Assembly (NCBI GenBank): GCA_001953115.1
Contig: LSSL01000164.1
Span: 1 to 42,270 of the forward strand
Direction of reading: 5' to 3'
Length of the DNA stretch: 42,270 nucleotides
From: Smittium mucronatum
Taxonomy: Eukaryota > Kickxellomycota > Harpellomycetes > Harpellales > Legeriomycetaceae
Each line of letters begins with the position of its first letter. The first letter of the stretch is position 1. Positions 21,524 to 33,688 of the stretch are shown here, in pieces. Position numbers and translations under genes: made by a program. The notes beneath the pieces are model-generated. The model saw only the letters and a list, made by a program, of their open reading frames with translations, was not told where the DNA came from and did not search any database.

Positions 21524-21973
21524 ATATTCACTCGTTTCAAAAATAATTTGCGTGTCATTTATACTTTTCTCGTATATTTAGCTCATGTGAAGCTTTTGGC
21601 AGGTTTTGTAAAATCTTTATCTCAATCGACTTGAAGTATAAAATTCGGTGATTAAGCATCAAGTAATGACAAATTGAGAAAATGCTACTATGTTTGATTG
21701 GGAATTTTTCTAAATAGGTTTATTTGAATATATTAGCTTCTTTTTCGTAATAATAATAACTGCTCAACTTTTATTTGAAAGGTTGCTTAATGAGGAAATA
21801 GATAAAATTGGCATTTCGGATTTTTTATAAAATCCGATTCTTATCACCAATACGTAAATATGGCATTCCAATCTCTACCTAGATAAAACGCAGGGCAGAT
21901 CAATGGATGGCTCGTAATCTTTTCGAAAGTGTTTACATTTTATACTCCTTGGCAAAATTTTATTCCTATTCTC

Positions 21974-22164
21974 CTATTATTAATTGCATTAATAAAGCTA
22001 TGGTGTAAAAAATAGTTTATAGCTCCCAATTAAGATGTTGGGTATATCTTTTGATAAAAATTGGTCTATTGGCCATTTATCTTTCCGTTTAAGCTTTTTG
22101 AAAAAGAAAAAAGATTAGATGATAACTTTAATTAAAACAAGCTAAGATAAATGACTTTTTTTAG
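21974..22164. other. AT-rich spacer, nothing assigned
   Basis: No coding pattern or repeat is seen. Confidence 0.5.
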
Positions 22165-22251
22165 TCAATATTATTCAAATCCCAAACTTTAATTGGGAGA
22201 AAATCTATTCCAAATAGTCGGTGGATGGACGACGTCTGCGCCACCAGTTAG
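22165..22251 (+). pseudogene. Short GC-rich coding relic with R-W-x-D-D
   Basis: A 28-codon frame ends LIGRKSIPNSRWMDDVCATS and a TAG. The G-R-x(6-8)-R-W-x-D-D-(V/I) pattern is common near the C-terminus of non-LTR retrotransposon polyproteins, so this may be a relic of one. It is too short to be sure. The opposite strand of 22236-22289 offers a competing reading: a TTTTACAG acceptor, an 18-base exon, a GTAAGA donor, a TACTAAC branch-point match and a GCGCAG acceptor (a 32-base intron). Confidence 0.3.
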
Positions 22252-22488
22252 TATTTAATGCTCTTACCTTGGGGCTTCAGTCTGGCTGTAAAATTAAAAT
22301 TAAATTCTGATTTTTTTGATAAGACTTGCAAAAAATAAATAAACCAATACGATATTTTTAAACTTTCCCTTTTTCATCATTATTTTTAAAATCAAAGAAA
22401 TTTAAATTTTATCTCGCTTAAACTTTTGAAATTCAATGGGTCTAAATCGATTGTGTGAAATATACTAGAAACTTAAACTAAAAAATCC

Positions 22489-22699
22489 GATGTCAGGATA
22501 TTTGACCTAAATGAGATTTCACCTAATTATGCAGCCTATTATGAGTTAAAATCAAAATGTACTTCCCCAGTAAAAATAGCTAATGTGTATGAAATATTCC
22601 TTTTAAAAATATGTGCTTAATACTTAATTATTAGTGGTCATAAATTGGGTGAAATTTCATGTAGGTCAATTGGAAATAGGTAAAATGTCCCGTAACATG
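22489..22699. mobile_element. MITE, older copy (about 211 bp)
   Basis: The left end GATGTCAGGATATTTGACC and the reverse complement of the right end (CATGTTACGGGACATTTTACC) pair as imperfect terminal repeats. Inner segments GACCTAAATGAGATTTCACC and GACCTACATGAAATTTCACC are also inverted. It matches the 26.5-kb copy in length, ends and internal AGGTGAAAT motifs. No target duplication can be seen, so it is older or eroded. No coding capacity. Confidence 0.65.
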
Positions 22700-23120
22700 T
22701 TTTTTTTTATTTAAGGGCTAAGTTTCAAAATGTGTTTTAATATATTTGAGACTTTCTCCATTCCGGTCCTTTATTTATATATATAATATAATATCTTGAA
22801 AATATACAGGCAAACTTCAGAGCATCATTTCACAATTACATCTCCACTAATAAATTTTTATATCAAGTATGTATGAAACCAAATTTATTTGTTGACGTTT
22901 GAAATCTATTTCAAATACTAGGGGCCTTATGTTTTTTTATATTTTTATATATATTTTTGATGATATTATGTGCCTGGATATTGATTAAAAAATCTGTCAT
23001 TGTGCAACTTTCATACATCTATATTTGACGGGCATCAGTATCCTGTAAAAATATAATTAATTCCACGGTTTATTTATATAACTTTTGTGCAGAAATTTTC
23101 ACTGTCTTGTACTAATTCTT
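22700..23120. other. AT-rich spacer, nothing assigned
   Basis: No coding pattern, RNA gene or repeat recognised. Confidence 0.5.
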
Positions 23121-23396
23121 TTAGTTTTTTTTATATTCTATAATCAATTTTTTCTTTTTTCTCTTCACTACCTCAAAAGTAACTCCATTGCACGCCTTAA
23201 CGCACTACAACCTCATCCATTTAAACAGTGATTTATTGAAGAAAGAATCGGTTAATATATTTTTTTCTGATTTAACCAACACAGTGATATTTATATTAAA
23301 TTGAGAACCACTACTACACTCTCGTATTGGTCTTTTTAAAAAATAAATTTTAATTTGATCATTTCTTCTAAAACTTTCTCGACTTAATAAAACCAA
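23121..23396 (-). pseudogene. Nonsense-interrupted coding relic, family unknown
   Basis: A 63-codon frame without ATG (beginning at a TTG, 23396) has protein-like content (LSRESFRRNDQIKIYFLK, then IRECSSGSQFNINITVL, then KSLFKWMRL). It meets a TAG at 23205-23207 and continues in the same frame for 27 codons (CVKACNGVTFEVVKRKKKK) to a TAA. A TAG in an otherwise good frame fits a CAG-to-TAG change. I recognise no domain. It may be a mobile-element or host-gene remnant, or part of a spliced gene whose other exons I cannot see. Confidence 0.35.
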
Positions 23397-25594
23397 AAAA
23401 ATTATGGGTTGATATAGATAATTGATTTTCTTTTACCATTTAATAAATAAAAATACTGGATTGGTTTAGATTTTGGCGATCCCTCTTCAAATCTAGTTTC
23501 TACTTGCAAACTGGTTTCTCTTATAACATAATCTAGTAGATTGGAGCCTCTACATTTTCCAAAACTATTCTTATTCTATTTTAGGATAGAATTCTGGATT
23601 GACCTTAAAATTTGTCATATAATTAATAGATAGTATCCACTGCCCAAACTTAAATTTTAGTAGGTACTATTGTTGATTGAAATCTAATATATACTAGAAA
23701 TATATAAGAAATTATCTTCAAAATCGATCATAAAGTTTTTTACAAGTAGTTTATTTTCAATAATAAAAAAGTTCAAGTATATTCTTAATATGCAAAATTT
23801 GATTTTTTTGATGTTTTTTCTTCGAATATTACCTATTTAAAGATAATTCATACCATTTAAATTATATATGCATCTAAAATATAAAAACCAAATCAATCGC
23901 AATTTCGGAAATATTTTTTAGCCAAAGGCCTCAAAAAAATACTATTATACGAGTAAAATTAATCTTCCTCTTTAAAATATCACTTCATTAATTTTTAAAT
24001 CTAGATTTTTTTTTTCCTTTGGCTTCTAATGATGTTTTATGTGCTAAAAAGTAACTATGTAAAATTTTAGAAGGTTTAGGCTCATTAAATTTAACTAGAT
24101 ATCGCTAAATATCGATTAAAAAACAAAATAAAAAATAAAAATCATTACGAGAACATAATGGGAGATAATGAATAAAATATAACACGTTGAGACCGTTGAA
24201 GTCATAATCCAGTATTATATATATTCACAAAAAAAACATTCGCAATAAAAAAGGACTTTTTTATTTATATTTAATTATAATGAGCTGAAATATGTCGGGC
24301 AGAACGCTTAAATTGATATCATTTTTGATGGTAAAACCCTTCCCTTTTATTGAATATTTTAATTAATAAAGCTTGATTACATAAAATCTTGATAGTATCC
24401 AGAGTTGGTTGATAAATTTGGTGATATATAGACGAAAACGACACCCCTACTTCTCCTCCTATATTCCACATTTAACTTATTTTAGAGATTTTAGAGTAAT
24501 CTATGAGAATTATTGAAATGATTTAATAAAGCCAAGCGTGAATACTATAACTTTTTTTGTTAATATTATTTCATTAAAAATCATCTCAATACCTTTTTCT
24601 AATGAAGAAAATCTGTAAGAGAGTTTCTGTGTTACACAAATTTCACGGGTAATTATAAGAAAAGAAAAAATGGGCTTAAAAAAATTAAATGGGGTCTTTT
24701 TTCATGAATCCAAATAATTCAAGGCTTAATGAGATGAAAAATCAAGGCTAAATAGTAAGTAGGCTATTCTAATTCCATCGAGCAAACTTATTACGGAAAA
24801 ATACAAAAATATTGATAAACTGGATGATATTTTCGGAAACGGCAAATTAAAATTAACCTTCCTCACATACAAAAAGTAGGATACTTTTTGTTCCGTATAG
24901 AACCCCGAAATTATAGAATATTATAGCGATATTCTAAATTTATATGAAGCCAAATGAAAACCATTTAAATATACAATTTATTTATTTCATGTTTAGGAAG
25001 TTTAAGCTCCAAAATAAAATAAAGAATCTTTATTCAATAATAATTGCAACTGAATCAATCTTTTTGATTCATATCAGGGTTGAAGACGAAATTTTCATAA
25101 TATTGTTTTTTAACTTTCATCTATTTTGTTTTTATATAGACAACTCCATATTATAAGAATTATTTGGGTCAAGAATTAGAACTTAGAACTTTTTTTCTTA
25201 TTAACAAGTCAAAAATCGTGTTATGGAATTTATTTTCATATAGAAACTTTCAAAATATCAATAAATTCACCTAAATAAAATCCATATCTCAAATAATCAA
25301 ATTTATCCATAGACACAAATAATATCTAATTGCCTAATTCCTATTTAACTTGGGAAAAAATAATTTATATCATCTCATCAATGGTTTAGTATATTTTCTT
25401 TCTAGATTTTTTGTATAGCGAAATGTAGGTTTTTTTTACTTCCTTTCCACGACTATATTATAAAAAAACTAAAGTTAATTTTGAAATTATGTAAAAAGAT
25501 AAAAAGAATCATTCACTAATAGCTAGATATCTTTTGGGTTATTTTTTTATGTGGTTTAAACTAGAATTTTACTAAGAACATAAATTTTCGATCT
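23397..25594. other. AT-rich stretch, no gene recognised
   Basis: One ATG-started 70-codon frame (24944-25156, plus) is Phe/Ile-rich and has no recognisable domain; I do not call it a gene. A 10-bp hairpin lies at 24869-24891. Confidence 0.5.
24869..24891. other. Perfect 10-bp hairpin, 3-base loop
   Basis: ACAAAAAGTA and TACTTTTTGT pair around GGA. It is A/T-rich, so chance is possible. Confidence 0.4.
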
Positions 25595-25681
25595 CTATAT
25601 CGGTAGACTACATACTTTGAAATTGGTACTCTGGTAAGCTGCCATGAACCTATAACTTTTCCTGATAGTAGATATAAACAT
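25595..25681 (-). pseudogene. 28-codon coding-like island
   Basis: An ATG opens MFISTIRKSYRFMAAYQSTN and eight more residues to a TAG, in a stretch slightly richer in GC than its surroundings. The amino-acid mix is not AT-driven. It is too short to identify and has no visible splice partners. Confidence 0.25.
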
Positions 25682-26524
25682 TTTTATAACTATTTAAGGA
25701 TCTCGGTGAATATTAATTGATACCTTTTAATAAAATACTAGTACGAAATATCGTAATTTTATAAAACAAGGCATTTGATTTTCTTATTAATTTTTTTATT
25801 TGATTATATTATATATATTACGTAAATTAAATGATTTTTAAATTAACTGGTGATATCAAGATTATCTATTTACTTATGTAATAATATTTTAATTTTACCT
25901 CTAGAAAACTTGAATTCCTAAGTTTCTTTTTATTGGAAAATTGGTTTATCAAATAGTCTTACAAAAAATAAAAAAACAAAAAATCATCACATTATTTTAA
26001 ATTATTATCTGCTTTAATCTAATCTTGATGTTTTTGATATTTGATTTACGTTAAAAAGATCTTATGACTTATAATTACTGCAATTAATAATAGCAGATTA
26101 TTTGCCAAACCACAAGCCATAGCACCGGTATTTTTTTATTTCTTTTTTAGTTAATTTTTTTTATCTTTGGTGATACAACTTTTATTTGATCAAAAGCATA
26201 ACATACAAACTAATTATATTCAAAAATATAAAACAAGAAAATTTACCTCGATTTTGAAAAATATACATAGTTATAAAGCCAATCAAATCTAGTTGAAATT
26301 AACTTATTGGCTTCTGGGGAAAAAAATTGATATGCCATAGATTTCTCCATACATAAAAAAATATACTAAAGTGGAATAATATATAGATGACGATTAAATT
26401 TGTTATCTAGTGTAACTTTTCCAATAAAGGAAGAAGTTGAGTTTTTTGGTGTGGAAACATTAACAAAAATCAGCAACCAATGTTTTTGAATTTTTGCCAA
26501 TATTAACTTGATAAAAATTTTTAT
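25682..26524. other. AT-rich spacer, nothing assigned
   Basis: No coding pattern or repeat is seen. Confidence 0.5.
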
Positions 26525-26750
26525 ATCTAAATGGTGTCAGGACTGAAGACCTAAAGGACATTTCACCTAATTTTTAAACCTATCAAACCTCTGGGTTAAA
26601 AAAATACCATCCTGTAAAAACAAAGTATTTCTGCAAAAAATGCATATTTTTGTTGATTTTTCAGTATTGACTTTTTATTGGACAAAAGTTAGGTGAAACG
26701 TCTTGTAGGTGAAATTTCCTTTAGGTCATCAGTCACGTCACCATCTAAAT
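26525..26750. mobile_element. MITE with 8-bp target duplication (210 bp)
   Basis: The element spans 26533-26742 and is flanked by an exact 8-bp duplication, ATCTAAAT (26525-26532 and 26743-26750). Its ends are inverted: GGTGTCAGGACTGAAGACC at the left against GGTGACGTGACTGATGACC on the opposite strand at the right. Inverted similarity continues through CTAAAGGACATTTCACCTA for almost 40 bases. The right end carries the AGGTGAAA motif twice. It has no coding capacity, so it must be moved by a transposase made elsewhere. An 8-bp duplication fits Merlin (8-9 bp) or hAT (8 bp). The GG start and lack of a CAGGG-type end favour Merlin. Confidence 0.85.
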
Positions 26751-29700
26751 AGATAAAGATATCATTCTTATTTAGGGAGTTAATCTTACTAGCCATACTG
26801 TTAATTGCATATTAAATGTTTCATTTTTTATAAGCTTAGGTTTTTTTAGCAGACTTTACTCAAAAAATGACTTTAATTGAACTTCTAGAATAGATAAGAT
26901 TATAAATAGGAAGATTTATATTTTTTGAGATTATATTTTATAAGAAAGTTTTTCTTAAATGATTTTTCCAAATACAGGATTTTTATATTAAAAATCTTTT
27001 TTTCTATTATATTTTATGAAATAATAAAACTTTGTCAGACATAAAACAATAGCATGTAAGGAATTATTTTTCAAACTTAGATGACTTTTTCAGAAATTAT
27101 CGGTTTATAAGTTGTATTTAGCTCCCTTACGCATTAACTACAAGCTGAAAGATTAATTTTTAACAATAATACCATTCATAACTAATAAACATTCTATTTT
27201 TTATACTAGACCATTATTACATAGGAAAAAATCTGAGCTTAATAAAATGTCCCTAAATATTTAATTTTTTTAAGCTTAGCTAAAAAGATACTGGTTATGT
27301 ATATGTTAAATGTTTGGATTTAAAAAAAAGTAGTTATTTTGATTGCAGACTGTTTTGAACTTTTTATATATTCCAATATTAGTTGAAAAGGCCGAATATC
27401 TTTTTTCACTTGAATATCCAGACCCACTATGGCTATCTGTTACCCCTTTTAAATTTAAACTAAATTGATGACCTATTATAAAACACCTTTAATATTTTTT
27501 TACACAAATATTAAAAATTTAGTTCAAATATGCATCTTTGTCTTTTTTGCTCTTTATTTATTAGTAAATAAAATTTATATTTGAATTAATTGGTAGAAAT
27601 TTCATGTACTTATCCTGTTTGAGCTATGATATACGATGAATTTCTATAAGGCATAAAGCTATTAGATAATTTCTATCTATAAATGAAAGACAATATATAA
27701 ATATGTTTATTTATGCAACTGTAACCAGTATCCAATTATCCCAATCGCCTTTTTATATAATTTTAGCATTTAAGATCATAAAATATTAAATACAAATTTA
27801 TTATAAAAAATTCTAAAGTTGTAGTAGGATATATAAACTATAAGCCTATAATAAAATTTTCAAACCGAAAAAAAAGTGTACTATGATGTCGAGTTATAAA
27901 TTTTGAAATGTGAAACCTAAATTTTGGCATATAACGTACAATATATATCTATTTATTTAAATTTTTTCAAAGTTCTAAGCATTATGCATTTGAAAATATC
28001 AATTGATGATTTGTTCAATATTATCGAATATTTATACATTTTTTAACTGACCAATTTCCATTTTTATATATCAGTTATTTTAAAAAAAATCTCTAATTCG
28101 AGCTTATAATTTATTTGATTATCACGTGTGTTAATACCTTTGAATTATTCAGATTTATTTATTTTTTTAATTAATAGCAAAATCTAGAATTCCATCTAAT
28201 ATAATTAACATAGAAGATCCATAAACTTGATTATTTATAAAAATATCAATATTATGTTATCTTTATATTATTTAAAAATTGAGCTTGTAAGATAGTGGAT
28301 TTTTTCCTAAAACTCACTTCTGTGATTATTTATTTTTTCCATTTTAAATGTAAAATATATCTCCAATTAAATTATTTGTTTTTTTTATCAAATATTAATT
28401 AGAAAAAAAAGATTCTTCCTCTTCAGAAATATGAAAATCATCCATAATTCAATTTTAATTTTGAATTATTAAGTTTTATTTTATTGGTATTTAAAAGCAT
28501 AAATTTCTATTAATTTCAAACTCAATTCTTCCATGAACATATTTTAAATATTCTTATATTTAATCATTAAGATTTTGTTAATTCATTTTAATATAGAGAA
28601 CGTAGAATTTATCAGGATATAAAGGATAAAAAATTATTGAAAATGGAAATTGAATATAAATCAAAAAATTTTTTGAAATATTGTGTAAAAATATTCATAT
28701 ACAATTCTTACTTACAAAATAAGTTGAAATTTATTAAAACGTATTGATTGAACCAAATTTACAATACTGTGAAAAATGCATTAAGTTTTTAATTTTGCCT
28801 TTAGCTACTGTTTATTTTCTAATTTATAATATTTAGAAAATAAAAATAAAAATATACTAACCAAAATTAGCACATCTTCGAAATGAACTAATAGCGTTCA
28901 ATAAAAAATGGGCTTAAATAGATTAAAAATTGACGGAATACGCTTTTTTATGAAAAAGTCCAAAAAAAAATTACACTTTACACTTCTGAATTATAAAATT
29001 TTAAATGATTTTTATAAATACATTTACAAGAACTTCGTTTTTATAATTATTTTTTTTAATTTAAACCTTTTAATTTGTCTTATTTCAACTTGAAAATGAG
29101 AATTACGTCTCTATATTTGAATAATATAAAGTGAAAGAAGACATCCTCATTTTAATTCTGATTTTTAAAAGAGGAAAACAATATTTTAACAAATAATGTA
29201 ATGAATTCTGCATTTTTAATATCTATGTAGTTTTATTGGTATCTATTATTCTTATTACGTCTTGTTTTAACCATTAATAATAATTGCAGAATCCTGATAT
29301 TAATTAAAAAATACATAAATCATAATTTCCTATTCTTTTGCTATTGTGTTATATTTTAATTTCGAATAAGCTAATGCTATAAATCATGAAGAAAATTTGA
29401 CCGGTATGATTTGTATCATCTTTTTTTTTGATATTTTAATTCTAATCAATTGACATTTTTCAAAAACCGATAAATCTACATATAATATAGCCAAATTTAA
29501 ACTTTTTCATTTAAATAAAAGTTATATAACTTTAAGTCATAAAAACTTGTATACATAGTTTAAATTTTATCGATATTAGTAATAAATATTAATTTTTTCG
29601 AAATTTTATCCCTAATTGTTTAATAAATATAAAAAAGTAAAAAGGGAACTTATCTAATATTTTTAAAATTTACCCATATAATTCTTATTTAATTTTCAAA

Positions 29701-32700
29701 GATAAATTATAAAAAAAATTCAATATAATTTATATTTAAGGATGAAAAAAACTATATTACCCCTCGATATTCTCCAAAAAAAAAAAAAAAATTATTTATA
29801 ATATTTTTAATTCGATTTTTTTTATGACTTGGGGCTCCAATATTATTACATAACATTTTTTTTCCCCCCTAATTAGTTTTTACTTGCAATTGTGTTATGA
29901 AAATATTAAAATGTAAAAACAAAATAAATTATTATTTCAGATGTTAATATTTCGATAAATTATTCTAATTTCTTATTAGTCAGTAATTATAGATTGTAGC
30001 TTCAACAGCGATATCGAGCTCAATTAACAAAGAATTTCTAAAAACATGTTTAATGGATATTGGACAAATCGCGCTTTATTTCAAAAAAATCGGTTGAAAA
30101 ATCATCTTTAATCAAATTTTTATGATTACTAATAATAAAATTAAATGATTATAAATGCATCATTTTTTTTATAAAATTTAAATCTAAATTAAAACTATAA
30201 ATTTTTCAATTTTCGACCTATTATTGAAAAAAAGTTATAATTCCCAGTTTAAAAAATTACCATTGAATTTTATTCTTATTTTATAAAAAATATTGTAAGA
30301 ACTTTTCAAATTAATCAATCGTAAAGAATATTTGATTTTCATATCCAATTTTAAATCAGTAGATATCTATTATTTTATTTAAGGCTAGCTATTTAACTTA
30401 TGAAAATTGTGAAAATTCATACAAAATTATGTAAATTGTTACAAAATCAATTATCTCATAAAAAATAAATAAATGAAACGTGTTTATACACAAAAAATTA
30501 AGTATATTAATATAAGGATTTTATTATATAATTTATTGGCTTGTAATAATTTGAAATTCTCTATTCTAAATATAGTTAAATTAGCCAAAAAATAGCAAAC
30601 CGTTATTAAGGAAATCTCGAACAGTTATAGTCCCAATTTTTATTCAGATTCATTCCCTGATTATCTACACAAGCCATCACCAAAGTTTTATTAATATAAT
30701 CACTTCATCATTCGTAAGACAGAATAATCTAATTAATCGTAGTAAATTATGTATTTAAATATAAATTTATGTAGAATTCGTACTCCTAAAATGTGAAAAA
30801 AAATTAAAATTTCGAGATATGTCTTTATATCTAATTAATTGCTCGGAATAAATCAATTTAATATCAATTTGATTTTTTAATACTTGATTCATTAGCTTGA
30901 ATAAAAGGGAAGTTATTGTATTATATATTTAGTACATCAATGTTTTGCAACAAGAAATTTCAAATTTGCTATCAAAAATGAAAAAATTTAATGTACAAAA
31001 TATAATGAAATTTATTTTAAAATTAATAATAACATTGAAATAACAATCTTTATAATAAAGACATATATACACACACTTTATTTATGCGTTAAATGCAGAT
31101 AAAATACACATTTGAAATAATATAAGTAACATAGATTGGTGCTAAATATGAAGTTATTGTTTATATAATAACTATTAATTATGAATGCTTCAAATATAGA
31201 TTTTAAAAAATCAAAGTTTAAGTCTCTATTTATATTAAACTATTAATTTTTTAAAAAATCGGAAAAATAGAGAATTATTTTTTTCAAACATTCGTCTTTA
31301 GGTTATCTTTTACTAAAAAAAAAAGTTTTGGTGATTTTTAAACTCTTTTATCTAAATATATTTCAAATTTATTAGCTTTTGTAAAAGCCTAGTTATAAAA
31401 TTTAAAAATCTTATATGATTCAAATAAATTCATCAAAGCTTCATTAAATACAGCTTCGTGTTTTTAATGCAATTAATAAAATTATTTGTTTTATTATATA
31501 ATCCATATTATTACTTTTTGGAAATAAATCATAAAGATCTTATAAAATACATGTAGAATAATTAGATAGCTTATCAAATAGAAGTTTTTAAATTATTGAC
31601 TGGCCGATAATTAAAAAATAAAATCCTTGTATTAAACTAGAACTTTTGTGTGGATAAATACATTTCATTTTTTGATTTGATTAAGAATATTGAGATGATT
31701 GATTTTGTATCAATTTATATAATTTAATATTGGTTTTCATGATTTTGTATCAGCTTAAATTTTACTCTTTTCTTTAATACTTAGCGGGTAACTTCTGAGC
31801 TTCATAATGATCAGCAATATCAAATAAAATGTTTTATAATTTTATTGTTTATAATATTTTTTACTTTATATTAAAATTTTCAGGAAAATAATAATTTATA
31901 TAAAAAGGGTATTTAAATCGAAGATAAAAATCTTTTTAGTTATATTTTTTTATTAAAAAGCATTTTTAATAGTTGATTGTATTATTGACATCAAAATTTA
32001 ATTTAATTTTTGAATTTTTTTATACTAGCTGAATCTAAAATTAGTTTATTTTTCAAATATTATTTTTAACTTATTTTTTTATCATATTATTTCGTTAATT
32101 AAAATATTTTTTTATTGAAAATGGTTTAAAATCCTTTTTATGAAATTTATTCTTTGGTTATTTGATTTTTTATCTCGAAAATTAAGTTTATAAGATTTTA
32201 AACATTATTAACATGAATTAAATAATAATCTAATATTTCGCATGTTATTTTTATAAATTAATTAACTTTAATATTGAAATAGTTTTGTAGAAAAGTCATA
32301 TAAAAAATCATAAAAAAGAAGATTACTAAAATATCTTATTTTTTAAAAATTATTTTAAAGAATGGTTTTTTAGAGACATTTCGATATTAAATAAATAACA
32401 TTTTTTAATTTCCGAAATTATTTTTACGGTTTAAATAATAATTTTTTGCTTTTGAATCGATCAAAATTCTTTAAAAGTATATTTAAATGCTTTTTTTTAT
32501 GTTAAATATATAACCAAATACTATATTAATATTTTATAGATTTAAAATTAATAAATGCAAAACTTATTTTATTTTGTATACCAAAATCAATCAAAATTTA
32601 TTTAGTATTAAATTTTTAATGAAAAACACTATATATTTCAAGTTTCAAGTTAAATTAAATACTATCAAAGATTATATAAAGGAGTATTAAAGATTTTTTT

Positions 32701-33592
32701 TTTCTCTGGGTTTATTTAATATTATTCGATTTAACTTATTTTCTAGTTTGAAAATTTTTAAAATAAAAAAATAATGACTTTTAGAACCAACCTAAATTTA
32801 AAAAATCTGTAGATAAAACGAAAAAAATCATTCGTTAGATATAAGCGTAAGTTTTATAAATATAAAGACATTATTTAAAAAAATATATAATCAAGAAGGA
32901 TTTATTTATTTCGATGACATTTAGCTCATTTTCGGCAAATCAAGAAAGAAAGTAAGAAAGAAAAGTAATTAAAATATATACAAGAAAATTTTATAAAGGA
33001 AAATTTTTGTGATTTATTAAAGACACTACTGTAAAAGAATATATTTTTATTCTACAAGGTTAGTTCCTAATTTTTTTAATCGTATATTAAAGAGAATTAG
33101 TGAGGAAATTTATTCTACGGAGTTAATTCTTGCAAGATCCTGAAGATAAAAAAAAAGAGTAGAATTCGGCAAAAAACAGCTTTGGTTGGATATAAAAAAT
33201 AGATTTCAGTATATTTAAAGAGCATCGAGAAATTTCTTTAAATAAATAAGTTCAGAGAGCCAAAAAGTTACAAAAAAATTTAGATTTCATAGTCAAAAAA
33301 AAAAAATATGAATGAAATATCACCTAAACAATTAATTTAAATTAAGATTTTTCAGAACCACTTTTTATTTAATTTTAAATATTTTTTCCATAAATTAATC
33401 ATTTTTTACTTCTAATTTTTTTTATTTTTTTCTGCCAATATAACGAAAAATCTGTATAATTTTCCTATTTGAAAATATCTTTGAAATATAAAGAATAAAA
33501 ATCATAAAAAAATTTTATAAAAAAACAAGAAAATTCACAATAAAATATATAATGAATCTAAAATATAGACATTGAAATATACAAACCTGTAA
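26751..33592. other. Long AT-rich desert, no gene recognised
   Basis: About 6.8 kb of low-complexity A/T sequence. A 61-codon ATG frame at 28908-29093 (plus) is Lys/Phe/Ile/Asn-rich and has no domain, so I do not call it. No RNA gene or element end is supportable. Confidence 0.6.
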
Positions 33593-33688
33593 AAAAAATT
33601 ATTCAGCGTAACTGATAGTTACAGAAATCCAGGATATAAAGAACCAGTAAAACCTGAAATGACTCCCCCAAACCCGACGAAAGGATAA
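33593..33688 (+). pseudogene. Short Pro-rich coding-like island
   Basis: A 31-codon frame reads SVTDSYRNPGYKEPVKPEM and TPPNPTKG before a TAA, with Pro and Gly content that AT bias would not give. An acceptor-like TTATTCAG lies at 33599-33606, so it could be the last exon of a gene or the relic of one. No partner exon or family recognised. Confidence 0.3.

Larger units (their letters stand above)
21035..21973 (-). pseudogene. Homeodomain-like gene fragments, probably broken
   Basis: Four minus-strand open pieces have protein-like content: 21875-21973 (with HFRKDYEPSIDLPCVLSR, ending at an AG|GTAGAG donor-like site), 21558-21719 (54 codons), 21107-21193 (29 codons after a TTTAG acceptor-like site) and, beyond one TAA, 21035-21103 (LIDNWVEVSKKCHDLMEAI). 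The third piece contains SELGIRSWFQNAKKL, matching homeodomain helix 3: Trp48, Phe49, Gln50, Asn51 and basic 53. Counting back across the second piece (YFKSIEIKIL) puts Phe at position 8 and Leu at 16 of a 60-residue homeodomain if the pieces are joined directly. The donor GTATAA in the second piece and the acceptor of the third disagree in phase, a TAA follows the third, and a retroelement end lies between them. A dead gene is likely; an unusual intron arrangement is possible. Confidence 0.4.

Noticed and set aside
24944..25156. 70-codon plus-strand ATG frame
   Set aside because: Hydrophobic, AT-driven composition with no recognisable domain or flanking signals.
28908..29093. 61-codon plus-strand ATG frame
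   Set aside because: Lys/Phe/Ile/Asn-rich and in homopolymer-laden sequence; chance is the simpler explanation.
33310..33335. Possible third MITE fragment (GAAATATCACCTAAACAATT)
   Set aside because: Only about 15 bases resemble the MITE inner repeat and no second end is present.
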